From contig CAWATZ010000004.1 of NCBI GenBank assembly GCA_963784995.1, forward strand, positions 434,001 through 498,000: a DNA stretch of 64,000 nucleotides. Direction: 5' to 3'. The position numbers were made by a program, and so were the translations under genes. Of the stretch, positions 1 through 8,064 are shown in pieces (within the stretch, counting starts at the first letter, position 1; each line of letters begins with the position of its first letter). Source of the DNA: CAWATZ01 sp963784995 (GTDB taxonomy: Bacteria; Planctomycetota; Planctomycetia; Gemmatales; Gemmataceae). The notes beneath the pieces are model-generated. The model ran no database searches, had not been told where the DNA came from, and was given only the letters and a program-made list of their open reading frames with translations.

Positions 1-733
1 CATCGACAATGTTTTGCGAACCGGTGTAGCCGATGGTGCCATCGACGACCGCGATCTTGCGATGGTTGCGCAGGTCGTAGCGTGCGGACTTGCGACCGAA
101 CAGCCCGGTGGGCAGCATCGGAAACGCCTGGACGCCAACGGCCTGGAGCTTGGACAGCAGCACTTTGACGTGGGAGCCGGTGCCGACCGCGTCCATCAGG
201 ACCCGGCAAGAGACGCCGCGTTTCACCGCCCCGGCGAGGGCGTCCATGACTTTCTGGCCGCTTGAGTCGTTGGCGATGATGTAATAGAGCAGATGAACGT
301 GATTCTGGGCGGCGTCAATGTCGGCGACGACCCGATCGATGGCCCCGTCATAATCGGTGAGCAACTCGGCCTGGTTGGCGTCCAGGATGGGCATGTCGCC
401 GAGGTTGCGGGCCAGGGTGACTGCCTGGGCCAGCGGTCCCGTACACTGCGGCACGATCAGGTTGGGACTGTCGCGCAGCCGACGGCTGACCCGGACCATC
501 TGGGCCCGCGTTTCTTTCAAGCGATCGAGCCGCCACTGCGGCATGCGATTGCGGCCAATAAACATAAACACGAGCAATCCGACCACGGGAAGGAAGAAGA
601 TCAGCAGCAGCCAGCCCTTGGCCGCCTCCGGCGATCGCCGGAAGGGAATGATCATCAGCATCGTAATGCGGATGATCCACTCGCTGGCGTAATACAGCAC
701 AATGAAGGTGGTTGAATCGGTCCACGACCACAT
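1..733 (-). CDS. Cardiolipin synthase-like phospholipase D enzyme, N-terminal part (cut by window edge)
   Basis: This is the first 244 codons of a cardiolipin synthase-type phospholipase D protein, an inner-membrane enzyme that joins phospholipid head groups to make cardiolipin. Residues 10-30 and 40-60 are hydrophobic and match the two membrane segments of a PLDc_N region. A PLD domain follows from about residue 130. The first HKD motif is complete: His224, Lys226 and Asp231 in HRKIAVVD, followed by GYTGSQN. The second HKD motif lies beyond the left edge. The ATG at 733 is 26 bases downstream of the stop of the HisA-like gene, so both are probably on one transcript. Another transphosphatidylase of the PLD family cannot be excluded from this half alone. 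Confidence 0.88.
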   Translation of the reverse strand, partial: MWSWTDSTTFIVLYYASEWIIRITMLMIIPFRRSPEAAKGWLLLIFFLPVVGLLVFMFIGRNRMPQWRLDRLKETRAQMVRVSRRLRDSPNLIVPQCTGPLAQAVTLARNLGDMPILDANQAELLTDYDGAIDRVVADIDAAQNHVHLLYYIIANDSSGQKVMDALAGAVKRGVSCRVLMDAVGTGSHVKVLLSKLQAVGVQAFPMLPTGLFGRKSARYDLRNHRKIAVVDGTIGYTGSQNIVD

Positions 734-759
734 GAGTCAGACTCTCTTCTCCAGGCCGG

Positions 760-1485
760 TCACAAACGCGCCAGCGTCTCCCGATCGAGCCGGCCGTCGT
801 GCAGCGCCGAGGCGACCAGCACCGCCTTGACGCCACAATCTCGCAGCCGCTGCAAGTCCTCCGCCCCACGCACGCCTCCGCCCGCGCTCAGTTCCAGAGC
901 GGGATGCGCCTCCGCCAGCCGGGTCAGCAACGCCTCGGTGCCGGTGCCGCCGCAAACGCCGACCCGGGCCAAGTCCAGCACCAGGAGCCGGCTCACACCC
1001 AGCCGCACCGCCTGAGCCGCGATGGCCCAGCTGTTGGCGCCCTCCCATCCTTCCAGGTTGCCCAGCGGCTGACCTTGTCGCAGATCGAGAGAAAACACCA
1101 CGCGATCGCCGTGTTCCTTGAGGATCGCGGCCAGAGCGTCCGGCCCAGCAACCGTCTCCAGCCCGACCACCAGCCGCTCGATCCCGGTGGCGAGCAGCGG
1201 CGCCGCCTGCGCCGGGGTGCGGGTGCCGGCATCGACCCAGAGACGGAACCCCTCACGCCGCAGCTCGGAGCAGAGCGAGAGACAGGCGGAGCCGCCGGCG
1301 ATGGCGTCCAGGTCGGCCAGGTAAAGCTCGTCCAGCCCCAGCCGGCTCCGAAAGGCCCGGGCGACCTCCACCGGATGGGTCGATGCGGTCAAGCGGCTCA
1401 CGATGGGCCGATACTCCGCCCGCCGTCCGGCGATGCCGCGCACCACCTGACCGCCCAGCAAATCCAGCACGGGCACCACGTGCAT
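760..1485 (-). CDS. HisA/HisF-family TIM-barrel protein
   Basis: A 241-residue (beta/alpha)8-barrel protein related to HisA, the ProFAR isomerase of histidine synthesis. The N-terminus VPVLDLLGGQVVRG aligns with the first strand of HisA and keeps the catalytic Asp8. A second Asp in SLDLRQG falls where HisA has its other catalytic Asp, and SAGGGVR and VASALH near the C-terminus look like the two phosphate-binding loops. The sequence is otherwise far from canonical HisA and no other his gene is nearby. It fits better the HisA/HisF-related family known from methanogens, methylotrophs and planctomycetes, some members of which are linked to tetrahydromethanopterin C1 genes; that role is inference. 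AAGGAA lies upstream of the ATG. It precedes the cardiolipin synthase gene by 26 bases. Confidence 0.8.
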   Translation of the reverse strand: MHVVPVLDLLGGQVVRGIAGRRAEYRPIVSRLTASTHPVEVARAFRSRLGLDELYLADLDAIAGGSACLSLCSELRREGFRLWVDAGTRTPAQAAPLLATGIERLVVGLETVAGPDALAAILKEHGDRVVFSLDLRQGQPLGNLEGWEGANSWAIAAQAVRLGVSRLLVLDLARVGVCGGTGTEALLTRLAEAHPALELSAGGGVRGAEDLQRLRDCGVKAVLVASALHDGRLDRETLARL

Positions 1486-1647
1486 GACGTTCCTTCAGCC
1501 GGGAGAGGGGAAAGCCCACATTGAATTGTCGCATCCGGGATCGCGACAAGCAACAGCGACTGTTGAGGCGCTGACCCGCTCATTACGACCTTCAGCTGGC
1601 GCCTTTCGGCCAACCCATCGGCTCACCAGCGCTGGCAGGCTCAACCG

Positions 1648-2261
1648 TCATCCCTGGGTGGGAGGATTCGCTGGTGCTTCTTCACCCGGCAAAAAGAAGA
1701 AATCGGCTACACGGCAGCGGAAGTCCGGCATCTCGGGCTCGCCCTTCAATTCGTCTGCGCCCTCGAACACCTGCGGGAGTTGATTCGGCCGGTAAACGGT
1801 CACGCTCCGCTCTTCCGGATCGACCACCCAGATCACGGCGATACCCTGGAGAAGAAGCTGACCAATCCGCCGGGTTACCTTACCCCACTTGTCGCTGGGG
1901 ATAGCACTTCGATCGCCAGGGTTGGCGGCTGGGCGCAATAGCCGGCGCTCAAATCGCCGTAACGCCGAACCTGGTCGCAGAACACAACGTCCGGCCCGCG
2001 GACCGTGTCCGGGTTTCGCTCCAGGATGACGCCAGTGTCGTTGCCAAGGGCATAGCCCTTGCGCCGCTGGAAGGCGTAGTTGCCCAGGATTCGCCCCACG
2101 TTGAGGCAGACGTACCCGTGTCTTTCTCCAGGACGTGACACTTCTACGACCTCCCCCCGCTCCAGCTCGAAGTGACGATCCCTGTTCTCCGCGCGATTGC
2201 ACCAGGCGAAAAACTCCTCGGCATTCATTCGCTGCTGGGTTGTGACAGTCCTTGTGGACAT
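1648..2261 (-). pseudogene. Uma2-family endonuclease-like protein (DUF820), one frameshift
   Basis: This encodes a Uma2/DUF820 protein, a PD-(D/E)XK nuclease-like fold that is very abundant in cyanobacteria and planctomycetes and has no settled role. The first 120 codons (MSTRTVTTQQRMNAEEFFAW to LAIEVLSP) carry the conserved GPDVVF and AIEVLSP strands. The rest (SDKWGKVTRRI, IWVVDPEERSVTVYRP) continues in another frame. One base is missing at about 1897, inside the codons for S-P-S-D-K, exactly at the most conserved motif. With the base restored the protein would be 204 residues, the normal family length. It is either a recent pseudogene or a consensus error; the flawless continuation favours the latter. 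Confidence 0.75.
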
Positions 2262-2303
2262 TCGTTCTCCTTTGGGTTGGTTGGGGCGAGGATCTCCCCT
2301 TGT

Positions 2304-3284
2304 TCAGTGTTTGCCGCAGCAGTGTTTATATTTCTTGCCGCTGCCGCACGGACACGGATCGTTTCGGCCGGTCCGGGCGGCAGGCCGCCCGCCAGGAAGC
2401 GGGCCACCCAATAGCCGACTCCCCAGGCCTGGCGGCGTGACGGTGGGCAATTTGCCTGTGAGGTAGATCGAAACGAGCATCTCCTGACCCGTGGTGGTCG
2501 TCAGGTCGAGCGAGCGCAGCACTTCCGGCGAGATGCGCCCAGGGCCGCCGGCCTGCGCCTCGAAGGGCGGCAGCTCAAACCAGCCCTTCGTCCCCTCATG
2601 CAGCTCAAACCAGCGTTCCAGCGCGTCGCGCACCATGTCATGGACCAGCGCGGCCGGGCTGCGCGTCGGCTGGCGGCAATGCCTCATCGCCTGGGCGAAA
2701 TGCTCCAGCGCTTGCGATCGGTGCCCTTCTTCCATCTGGTAGCAGCCAAGGGAGTAGTGCGATTCCACGTCGCGGGGATTGAGTTCGATGGCCCGGGTAT
2801 AGGCGGGCAAGGCCAGGTCTTTTCTCTCGGCAGAATCGTAAAGGTTGCCGAGCCGGCTCCACAGGAAGTAGTCGTCGGGACTGCCCTCGATCAGCCGTTC
2901 CAGGTGGGCCTCGCCCTCCGTGCCCGTGCGGACGACGGTGCCGTCAAACAAGTGCATCTGGCCGAAGACAAGGCGTGCCTTGTCCGGAGTGGCCTGGGCC
3001 TCCATCAACAGGGCCAGCAGGAACAACTGGGTCGATGCGGTAAACTCCCAGGGACCGCCCGCGCCACAACGGCGGCAGTGAAAAATGCCGCTGAAGCCGA
3101 CTCCTTCACCGGGACGGGTCTTTTTTTCTTCAGGGGCCTTGACCAGAGCTGGATCAAGGAAAATCCTGCCGACGACGTACTTGCCCTTTTTCCCGCAGCC
3201 CTGGCAAGCAAGTTCGACTTTGTTTTCCAGCTTGGAGAAGTCCAGAGGCGTGGGCACGCGATCCGGTTGGCGTTTGGGAGACAT
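2304..3284 (-). CDS. TPR protein with C-terminal SEC-C zinc motif
   Basis: A soluble protein of 326 residues. The N-terminal third has CxxC pairs (CQGCGKKG and CRRCGAGG) that could bind zinc. Residues around 150-230 form TPR-like helices (LGNLYDSAERKDLALPAYTR, LGCYQMEEGHRSQALEHF). The last 20 residues, NDPCPCGSGKKYKHCC, are a textbook SEC-C motif, the zinc-binding tail first seen on SecA and found on many unrelated proteins. The frame is open 66 codons further upstream, but the ATG at 3284 (MSPKRQPDRVPTP) begins the conserved part; the upstream extension is of unlikely composition. The SEC-C motif suggests binding to a partner or nucleic acid, but the actual role is unknown. Confidence 0.8.
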   Translation of the reverse strand: MSPKRQPDRVPTPLDFSKLENKVELACQGCGKKGKYVVGRIFLDPALVKAPEEKKTRPGEGVGFSGIFHCRRCGAGGPWEFTASTQLFLLALLMEAQATPDKARLVFGQMHLFDGTVVRTGTEGEAHLERLIEGSPDDYFLWSRLGNLYDSAERKDLALPAYTRAIELNPRDVESHYSLGCYQMEEGHRSQALEHFAQAMRHCRQPTRSPAALVHDMVRDALERWFELHEGTKGWFELPPFEAQAGGPGRISPEVLRSLDLTTTTGQEMLVSIYLTGKLPTVTPPGLGSRLLGGPLPGGRPAARTGRNDPCPCGSGKKYKHCCGKH

Positions 3285-3498
3285 ACGGCCCTCGTTTCCT
3301 CCTTTGGCTGACCCGGCAAAGATCCGGGAACTCCGGCAATTTGACACGATCCGGAGATTGATTTTACCGGCTTGAAGGAATGGATGGCAGCGCCAGTTTT
3401 GGGGCGTTCTGAGCCTGCCTCCGCGAATTGGCCGGTTGGCGACTCTGCTGGCTCCCGAATTGCAGTCCGAGGAGTTCCTCACCCGGGCTCACCGGACA

Positions 3499-3744
3499 TC
3501 AGAGGGGTTCGTGATTCCATGACCAGTCAGCCATGAAGGGGTGACACCAAGTCTGGACATGCTTTTTTCCCCTTGATAGGCATCTTGGGCAGTACCAGCC
3601 CTCACTTGTGGCTACGAGGACGTGGGGGGTGCCGTCTGGTTCTCGCTCTCCACAGGTGAATGGGTGCTGCCAGGCACACTCTTGGTAGGCATTCAGCGAC
3701 CTTACTTGGTCGTCGTCCCACGGAGCAACCAAGGTATCGAGCAT
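3499..3744 (-). CDS. Small hypothetical protein with one CxxC zinc-ribbon half
   Basis: An 81-residue protein that I cannot assign to a named family. Its middle reads LVATSEGWYCPRC, one knuckle of a zinc ribbon, preceded by HPFTCGE and followed by WCHPFMADW; the Cys and His residues could together hold one zinc ion. Similar small proteins that begin near APWDDDQV and contain VATSEGWYCP occur in other high-GC bacteria (recalled, not searched). Its ATG shares one base with the stop codon of the preceding zinc-ribbon gene (TAATG), so the two are translationally coupled and probably work together. The function is unknown. Confidence 0.62.
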   Translation of the reverse strand: MLDTLVAPWDDDQVRSLNAYQECAWQHPFTCGEREPDGTPHVLVATSEGWYCPRCLSRGKKHVQTWCHPFMADWSWNHEPL

Positions 3745-4199
3745 TATTCTGCACTGCTCCAGACGATCACTTCAGGAAGCTCGCCACTTGCTTTCCCCGT
3801 CCCAACAAGATCAGCTCCACAGCCTTTGCACTTTGCAGCGTAGAGAAACCCCGCAGTCCCGTTCCCATCCCAATGACCAACCGGATCTCCAGCGACAACT
3901 GGAGTGCGGCAATAGGGACATTCATCAACAGGATCACCTGCCAACCCAGCAGTCCGCAACTGCTCCAAGGCATTCCAGCTGGCAGGAGGAGGAGTCACGT
4001 CGCTATACCAAGTCCCGCCTCCAGCCAACCAGATGCGTCTCAAGGCAGGGTGCGGGAAGTTGGCGTCCTGATACCCGAACTGCACGCCGCAGCATGGGCA
4101 GATTTGGAAGGATGCTAACCCGGTGTCGCCATACGCTGGGCGTGGCAGATTGTCGTATCCGCAGACCGGACAGCCATAGCCTTGTTTCTGGGTGGGCAT
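3744..4199 (-). CDS. Hypothetical protein with four CxxC zinc knuckles
   Basis: A 151-residue protein with two apparent zinc ribbons: CPVCGY with CPCCGVQFGYQD near the N-terminus (residues 10-45), and CPYCRTP with CKGCGADL in the C-terminal half. The first ribbon type, with a GYDNL/FEICPCCG-like core, is widespread in small bacterial proteins that often sit near immunity or toxin genes; that link is general knowledge and is not proven here. It is coupled to the downstream 81-residue gene by a TAATG overlap. Immediately upstream lie the broken PIN-toxin gene and its antitoxin, and its start abuts the point where the toxin sequence ends. No enzymatic motif is visible. Confidence 0.65.
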   Translation of the reverse strand: MPTQKQGYGCPVCGYDNLPRPAYGDTGLASFQICPCCGVQFGYQDANFPHPALRRIWLAGGGTWYSDVTPPPASWNALEQLRTAGLAGDPVDECPYCRTPVVAGDPVGHWDGNGTAGFLYAAKCKGCGADLVGTGKASGELPEVIVWSSAE

Positions 4200-4372
4200 T
4201 GCCGTCGCTCTCCTGCTCCCCTCGCCAGCCGCACATCTGCTCTTCGACCGAGATAATCGAGAGGGCCACGACTTCTTCCGGTGGCTGCGAACGCAGCCTT
4301 TCGTTCAGCCGGACCCCGCTCGCTATCGGCGTACTTCAGCTGCGTCAGGTGACCGGTGTCGAGGAGAATCAT
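4200..4372 (-). pseudogene. Truncated and frameshifted PIN-domain (VapC-like) toxin remnant
   Basis: The first 18 codons (MILLDTGHLTQLKYADSE) are the opening strand and first acidic residue (Asp5) of a PIN-domain ribonuclease toxin. One extra base at about 4315 then shifts the frame. The next frame continues the domain as RLNERLRSQPPEEVVALSI and ISVEEQMCGWRGEQ, which contains the second conserved acidic position (Glu in SVEEQ). After that the similarity stops where the zinc-ribbon gene begins, so the C-terminal half with the last acidic residues is missing. The ATG overlaps the stop of the antitoxin-like gene by four bases (ATGA). A gene this short cannot make an active PIN nuclease. Confidence 0.6.
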
Positions 4373-4578
4373 TCCCCCATTTCCTGCTGCGCCTGCGTGC
4401 GCTCCGCCTGGCGAATCTTTTGCCCTTCCTCATCGACCTGACGCATGAAGTCGTTGCCAGCGAACATGCCGACCACGCAACGCCAGGAGTCCTTGCCGGA
4501 CTGCGGAGACTGAAGATTCAGCGCACGCTCCAGCGCTTCCACACGCCGGGCGAGGGATTCAAGCGTTACGTTGTTCAT
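4369..4578 (-). CDS. Antitoxin-like small protein of a PIN toxin pair
   Basis: A 69-residue protein: MNNVTLESLARRVEALERAL followed by a proline/serine-rich turn and WRCVVGMFAGNDFMRQVDEE. The first part is a predicted coiled-coil helix and the second is an amphipathic helix typical of the toxin-wrapping part of an antitoxin. GGAGG lies seven bases before the ATG. The stop overlaps the start of the PIN-domain remnant by four bases, the usual order of antitoxin before toxin. The antitoxin frame is intact while its toxin is broken, the expected order of decay. I see no clear DNA-binding domain. Assignment as antitoxin rests on position and on resemblance to short partners of PIN genes. Confidence 0.6.
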   Translation of the reverse strand: MNNVTLESLARRVEALERALNLQSPQSGKDSWRCVVGMFAGNDFMRQVDEEGQKIRQAERTQAQQEMGE

Positions 4579-4641
4579 CTGGCGGCCTCCAACAACGATG
4601 ACCTTCTCGCTTGATTGTACCGGCTTCCACGGTGGAAGACC

Positions 4642-4776
4642 GCTTCACCGATTCTGGTACTTTATCAGGATCTCCTCCTGCGGCGCCCCCGCGATGGCAT
4701 CAAACCCGCTCGACAGAATCTTCTCCGCCAGCTCGCTCACCTGCGGGAAGTACCGATCCGAAGCCTGCTTGCCAGG
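4642..4776 (-). pseudogene. Second copy of the 3' end of an acyl-CoA dehydrogenase gene
   Basis: This 135-base stretch aligns without gaps with the last 43 codons and stop of the acyl-CoA dehydrogenase gene at 5793. It encodes ASDRYFPQVSELAEKIL and EEILIKYQNR followed by TGA, against ASDRYFRQVSELADKIL and EEILMKYENR in the full gene. Most base differences are at third codon positions, so the two copies diverged while both were under protein selection. Upstream of 4776 the similarity ends and no start is present, so this is a fragment. It sits on the far side of the two small genes at 4807-5784, in the same orientation as the intact copy. It may mark where a small DNA segment joined the 3' end of this gene. 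Confidence 0.75.
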
Positions 4777-4806
4777 CCGCTTGGGGAGCAGGTTCTGTTC
4801 GCCGCA

Positions 4807-5283
4807 TCAAGCGATCAGCACAGTCTCCACTGCGTCGTACCAGTTGACAATTTGCTCCACGACCTGTTCTAGAAGTTCATTGGTGAGCGACAAACAGTCA
4901 GCCTTGTCGCGATGGATCAACTTCGGAGTCCCTGCAATCACGACGGGCTCCGCGAGCCAGGAAAAGAACGCCTGCTCTTCCCGCACAGTAAAGAAGAACA
5001 GACAGACGGGGTAGGTGAACTTTCGCATACCACGGAACTGTCCAAGCGTCGGGGCCAGAATAGCATTCGCATCCTCCGGGGTGACCGGAGAAGAGACTCC
5101 ACGGAGAAGAACGCCGAAAACCAGGCGCATCGGCTTCTCTTCCCGCTGGACGTACACGTGGAAGTCCAGCCCCGTGTCGCGTTTGGTCTCAACAATCTCC
5201 AAATCGTCCCTGCGCGTCAGGATGACTGTGGCCAGCGCCCGCAGCCGTTCTGCCAGAAGTTGTTGTTTCGATTCCTCTGTCAT
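4807..5283 (-). CDS. Hypothetical protein, possibly a DUF4365-like nuclease fold
   Basis: A 158-residue soluble protein. I do not recognise a named family with confidence. The pattern of a charged helix (residues 1-30), then TGLDFHVYV, then LVFGVLLRG, then YPVCLFFFTVREEQAFFSWL resembles the strand order of DUF4365 proteins, which have a degenerate restriction-endonuclease-like core. The expected catalytic lysine is not obvious here. The next gene upstream, nine bases away, is a better DUF4365 candidate, so the two are likely co-transcribed and may act as a pair. Both lie between the two copies of the acyl-CoA dehydrogenase 3' end and look like cargo. Function unknown. Confidence 0.6.
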   Translation of the reverse strand: MTEESKQQLLAERLRALATVILTRRDDLEIVETKRDTGLDFHVYVQREEKPMRLVFGVLLRGVSSPVTPEDANAILAPTLGQFRGMRKFTYPVCLFFFTVREEQAFFSWLAEPVVIAGTPKLIHRDKADCLSLTNELLEQVVEQIVNWYDAVETVLIA

Positions 5284-5292
5284 GGCGAAACC

Positions 5293-5784
5293 TCAATTCA
5301 GAAAGGACGATACCAAGCGGCTTATCTCGCGGCCCTGCCAAAATGCTCGAACTTCATCCCACAACCGGCGAAGCGTCTCGCATGTCAATTCGTGCGCCGT
5401 CGTGATGGATGAAATCGCCTCGCTCATGTCCCCATGGATCGAGACAATGAACGCCCGTTCCTCTTCCGTATGAACTCCAACGACGTAAGTGGGAGCCGGA
5501 TAGGCAACTATGCGGCGGACATCATGCTCAGAGACCTCGACCCGCAAGCGCGGTGGAGTTTGGCTTTTGGTGAACTCCTTCTGCGTGGTCTTCACCTGGA
5601 TGAAGAAGAACGGGGTCTTTTCATCCGCGTCGATCAACTCCACCAGGAAGTCAAACGTCTGAGCCTTCTCACCGAGGTAATGGGGCCAGAAATAGGGCAA
5701 CTCCACATCGGTCCGACAGATCCGGGTCAAGCGGGCAAAGGCGATTGCTTCGCCCCGGCCTCCGATGAAGTCCGTAATGCCCAT
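5293..5784 (-). CDS. DUF4365-like protein with PD-(D/E)XK nuclease-type motifs
   Basis: A 163-residue protein. Residues 7-16 (IGGRGEAIAF) give a conserved Glu on the first helix, FDFLVEL gives the acidic residue of strand 2, and FFIQVKTTQKEF gives the [EQ]-x-K signature of strand 3. Together they make the E-D-(Q)xK layout of restriction-endonuclease-like folds seen in DUF4365. The later YPAPTYVVGV and ERAFIVSI strands fit the same family. Such proteins are often found alone or in defence islands, but their biochemistry is mostly unknown. The ATG at 5784 was chosen because the upstream in-frame codons are the antisense of the dehydrogenase gene. It ends nine bases before the next gene. Confidence 0.65.
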   Translation of the reverse strand: MGITDFIGGRGEAIAFARLTRICRTDVELPYFWPHYLGEKAQTFDFLVELIDADEKTPFFFIQVKTTQKEFTKSQTPPRLRVEVSEHDVRRIVAYPAPTYVVGVHTEEERAFIVSIHGDMSEAISSITTAHELTCETLRRLWDEVRAFWQGREISRLVSSFLN

Positions 5785-5792
5785 CGCGATCC

Positions 5793-7705
5793 TCACCGAT
5801 TCTCGTACTTCATCAGGATCTCCTCCTGCGGCACCCCCGCGATCGCGTCGAACCCGCCCGAGAGGATCTTGTCCGCCAGCTCGCTCACCTGCCGGAAGTA
5901 CCGATCCGACGCCCGCTTGCCGGTCAGCTTGCGGCGCATGTCCTGACATAGCAGGTCGGCCGCCCCGACCGCGATCTCGTTCTTCTGATGGTTCCCCCAC
6001 AGGGCCGTCACCAGGATCACCACGTTGTCCTGAATCCGCTGCGACAGCTCGGCAATCCGGCACTGGCGGTCGGCCAGCTTCAGCTGGTGCTTCTCCATCG
6101 CCTGGCTGACCTCGCCGCGCAGCCTGGCGAAATAGCCCAAGGCGAAATCAACGTGGTCGGCCAGCCGGCGGTCCATGCCAGCGACGTGCTGGCGATCCCG
6201 GGGCGTGAACCACTGGCCGATCTTCCAGCGGGCGTAAGGGCCCAGCTCCTTGCGCAGCCGCCAGGCGTGCAGCGGATTGAGCGGGTTGAGCGTCTTCATG
6301 TTGTTGCGCTGCAATGCCTTGCCGATCGGCTCGAAGAACTTCTTGCCGTGCTCCTTGACCAGCGACTTGAAGAACGCCATGCCCAGCACCTCGCCCTCGC
6401 CCTCGTAGATGCACGGGGCCAGGTAGTCGTAGACGTTGTCGCCGAACAGGTGGCCCTTGAGGAAGGCCCGGCCGCCGTGCGTCTTCATGAACAGCTCGAT
6501 GGCCGCCTCCTTCTGGGACTCGCTGCCGAAGATCTTGGCGATGATGCACTCCATCTCGCCGCGATAGCCCTCGTCGATCAGCCAGGAACCCCAGGCCACC
6601 ACGGCGTCGGTGGCGGCGATCAGGCCGCCAGCCGGGCAATGCGCCGCTTGACCAGCTCGCGCCGGGCGATCGGCTGGCCGTAGGTGCGGCGGAACTCGGC
6701 CCAGGGCAGCAGGTTGGCCAGCATCACGCGCATGCTGCCGGCCGCCCCGGCACACAGCGATAGCCGGCCCAGGTTCAGGCCGTGATAGGCGATGGTCAGA
6801 CCGTCGCCCTGCACCGGCTTCAGAAGGTTCTCTTTGGGAACGCGGAAGTTCTTGAACAGCAGGCCGTTGTTGTAGGCGTGGCGCAGAGCGTACAGGCCAT
6901 AGGGAACCAGGCGGAAGCTGTCCGATTCCTGGTCGGGCAGATCGACCACCAGCACGGCCGGCTTGCCGTCGATCAGCACGACCACGCCGGCGGTCCGGCC
7001 GGGGACCACGTTGGTGATGAACAGCTTCTCGCCGTTGATGACGTAATCGTCGCCGTCCAAGGTTGCAGTGGTGCGCAATGCGGTCAGGTCGGAGCCGGCG
7101 CAGGGCTCGGTCAGGGCGAAGCCGGAGAGCCGTTCGCCGCTGGCCAGCTTCGGCAGGAAGCGCTGCTTCTGCTCGGGAGTGCCGAAGGTCCGCACCGGAT
7201 CGACCGCGCCGATACAGCCGTGAATCGACGCCATTCCGGCGATCATGGCATCGTAAATGGCCATCCGCGTCAGGAACTGCGTGAAGCGCCGGAAGGGAGC
7301 GCCCTGGCCGCCGAACTTCGGATCGATCAGCATGCCCCAGTAGCCGGCTCCGCCCAGCTCCTGGAGCGTCTCGACGGAGACTTTGCCCTTGTCGTCATAC
7401 AGGGTTCGGTTGTCGCTCCGCCGGCGGACGATGGCCAGCGACGCCTCCATCGACCGATCGCACGGGGCGGAGGCGGGCAGGGCGGGCGGATCGAACAGGT
7501 CCAGGGGGACCTTGCCGTCCCAGACGGCCTTGTGAATGGGACTGTTGACGGTCTGATACTGCGGCTTGAACAGGGCTTCGACCTGGTCGTCGGCGCGATC
7601 GAGGGCCCCGGTGCGGCGGGCTTCTTCCTCGGTCTTGCCGCCCAGGCGCAGGGCGGTTTCGGCGAAGCTCTGGGAATCGCGATCGGTCTGCGTGCTGGTG
7701 CTCAT
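5793..7705 (-). pseudogene. Acyl-CoA dehydrogenase, long form, one frameshift
   Basis: This FAD enzyme family oxidises acyl-CoA thioesters in fatty-acid breakdown. With one base restored the product is 637 residues, longer than the usual 380-400 and similar in plan to the very-long-chain (ACADVL/ACAD9) type with a C-terminal helical extension. Visible parts are the N-terminal helices, the FAD/substrate core (GGAGYWGMLIDPKFGGQG, FALTEPCAGSDL, GEKLFITN), the C-terminal domain (ECIIAKIFGS, CIYEGEGEVLGMAF) and a long tail ending EEILMKYENR. A base is missing at about 6627, within L-A-G-L-I, which gives an early TGA in the sequence as shown. The catalytic glutamate is probably in IYEGEGE. The second copy of its last 43 codons is at 4642-4776. 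Confidence 0.82.
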
Positions 7706-8064
7706 GATTGGTCCCATTCTCCGGCTTGGTTGAGGGCGGTCGGCCTGGGCCGACGGTCAGGCAAAAGAGGGCCGAGGGAATGCGCTGCGGCCGGTCCTCT
7801 CCGAGAGGTTTCCGTACCTGGATGGTTGAAAGGCATTCTGACTCCTCCATCTTTATTGTACACGCTCCCCTTGCGGAAGAGCATGGGCCCGGAAGAGTTT
7901 CCTGTCGCGTTCGCTTGCCGGTTTCGTCGGCGGGTAGCACTTGCAGCGGTCGCCAGGCCAGGCGGGGCGCTTCCGGGAGGACAAGGGGTTGGCCGCGGGG
8001 CCGTTCCTCGTCACAATGGAGTAGACTTCCGTGGAAGGATCGGCTTACAAAGGAGCTTCCAGCC
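7706..8064. other. Intergenic region between divergent genes
   Basis: These 359 bases separate the start of the acyl-CoA dehydrogenase gene (leftward) from the secreted-protein gene at 8065 (rightward). On the minus strand TACAAT at about 7857 could be a -10 box for the dehydrogenase, but I see no convincing -35 box. No repeat, RNA gene or further coding region is evident. Confidence 0.4.
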
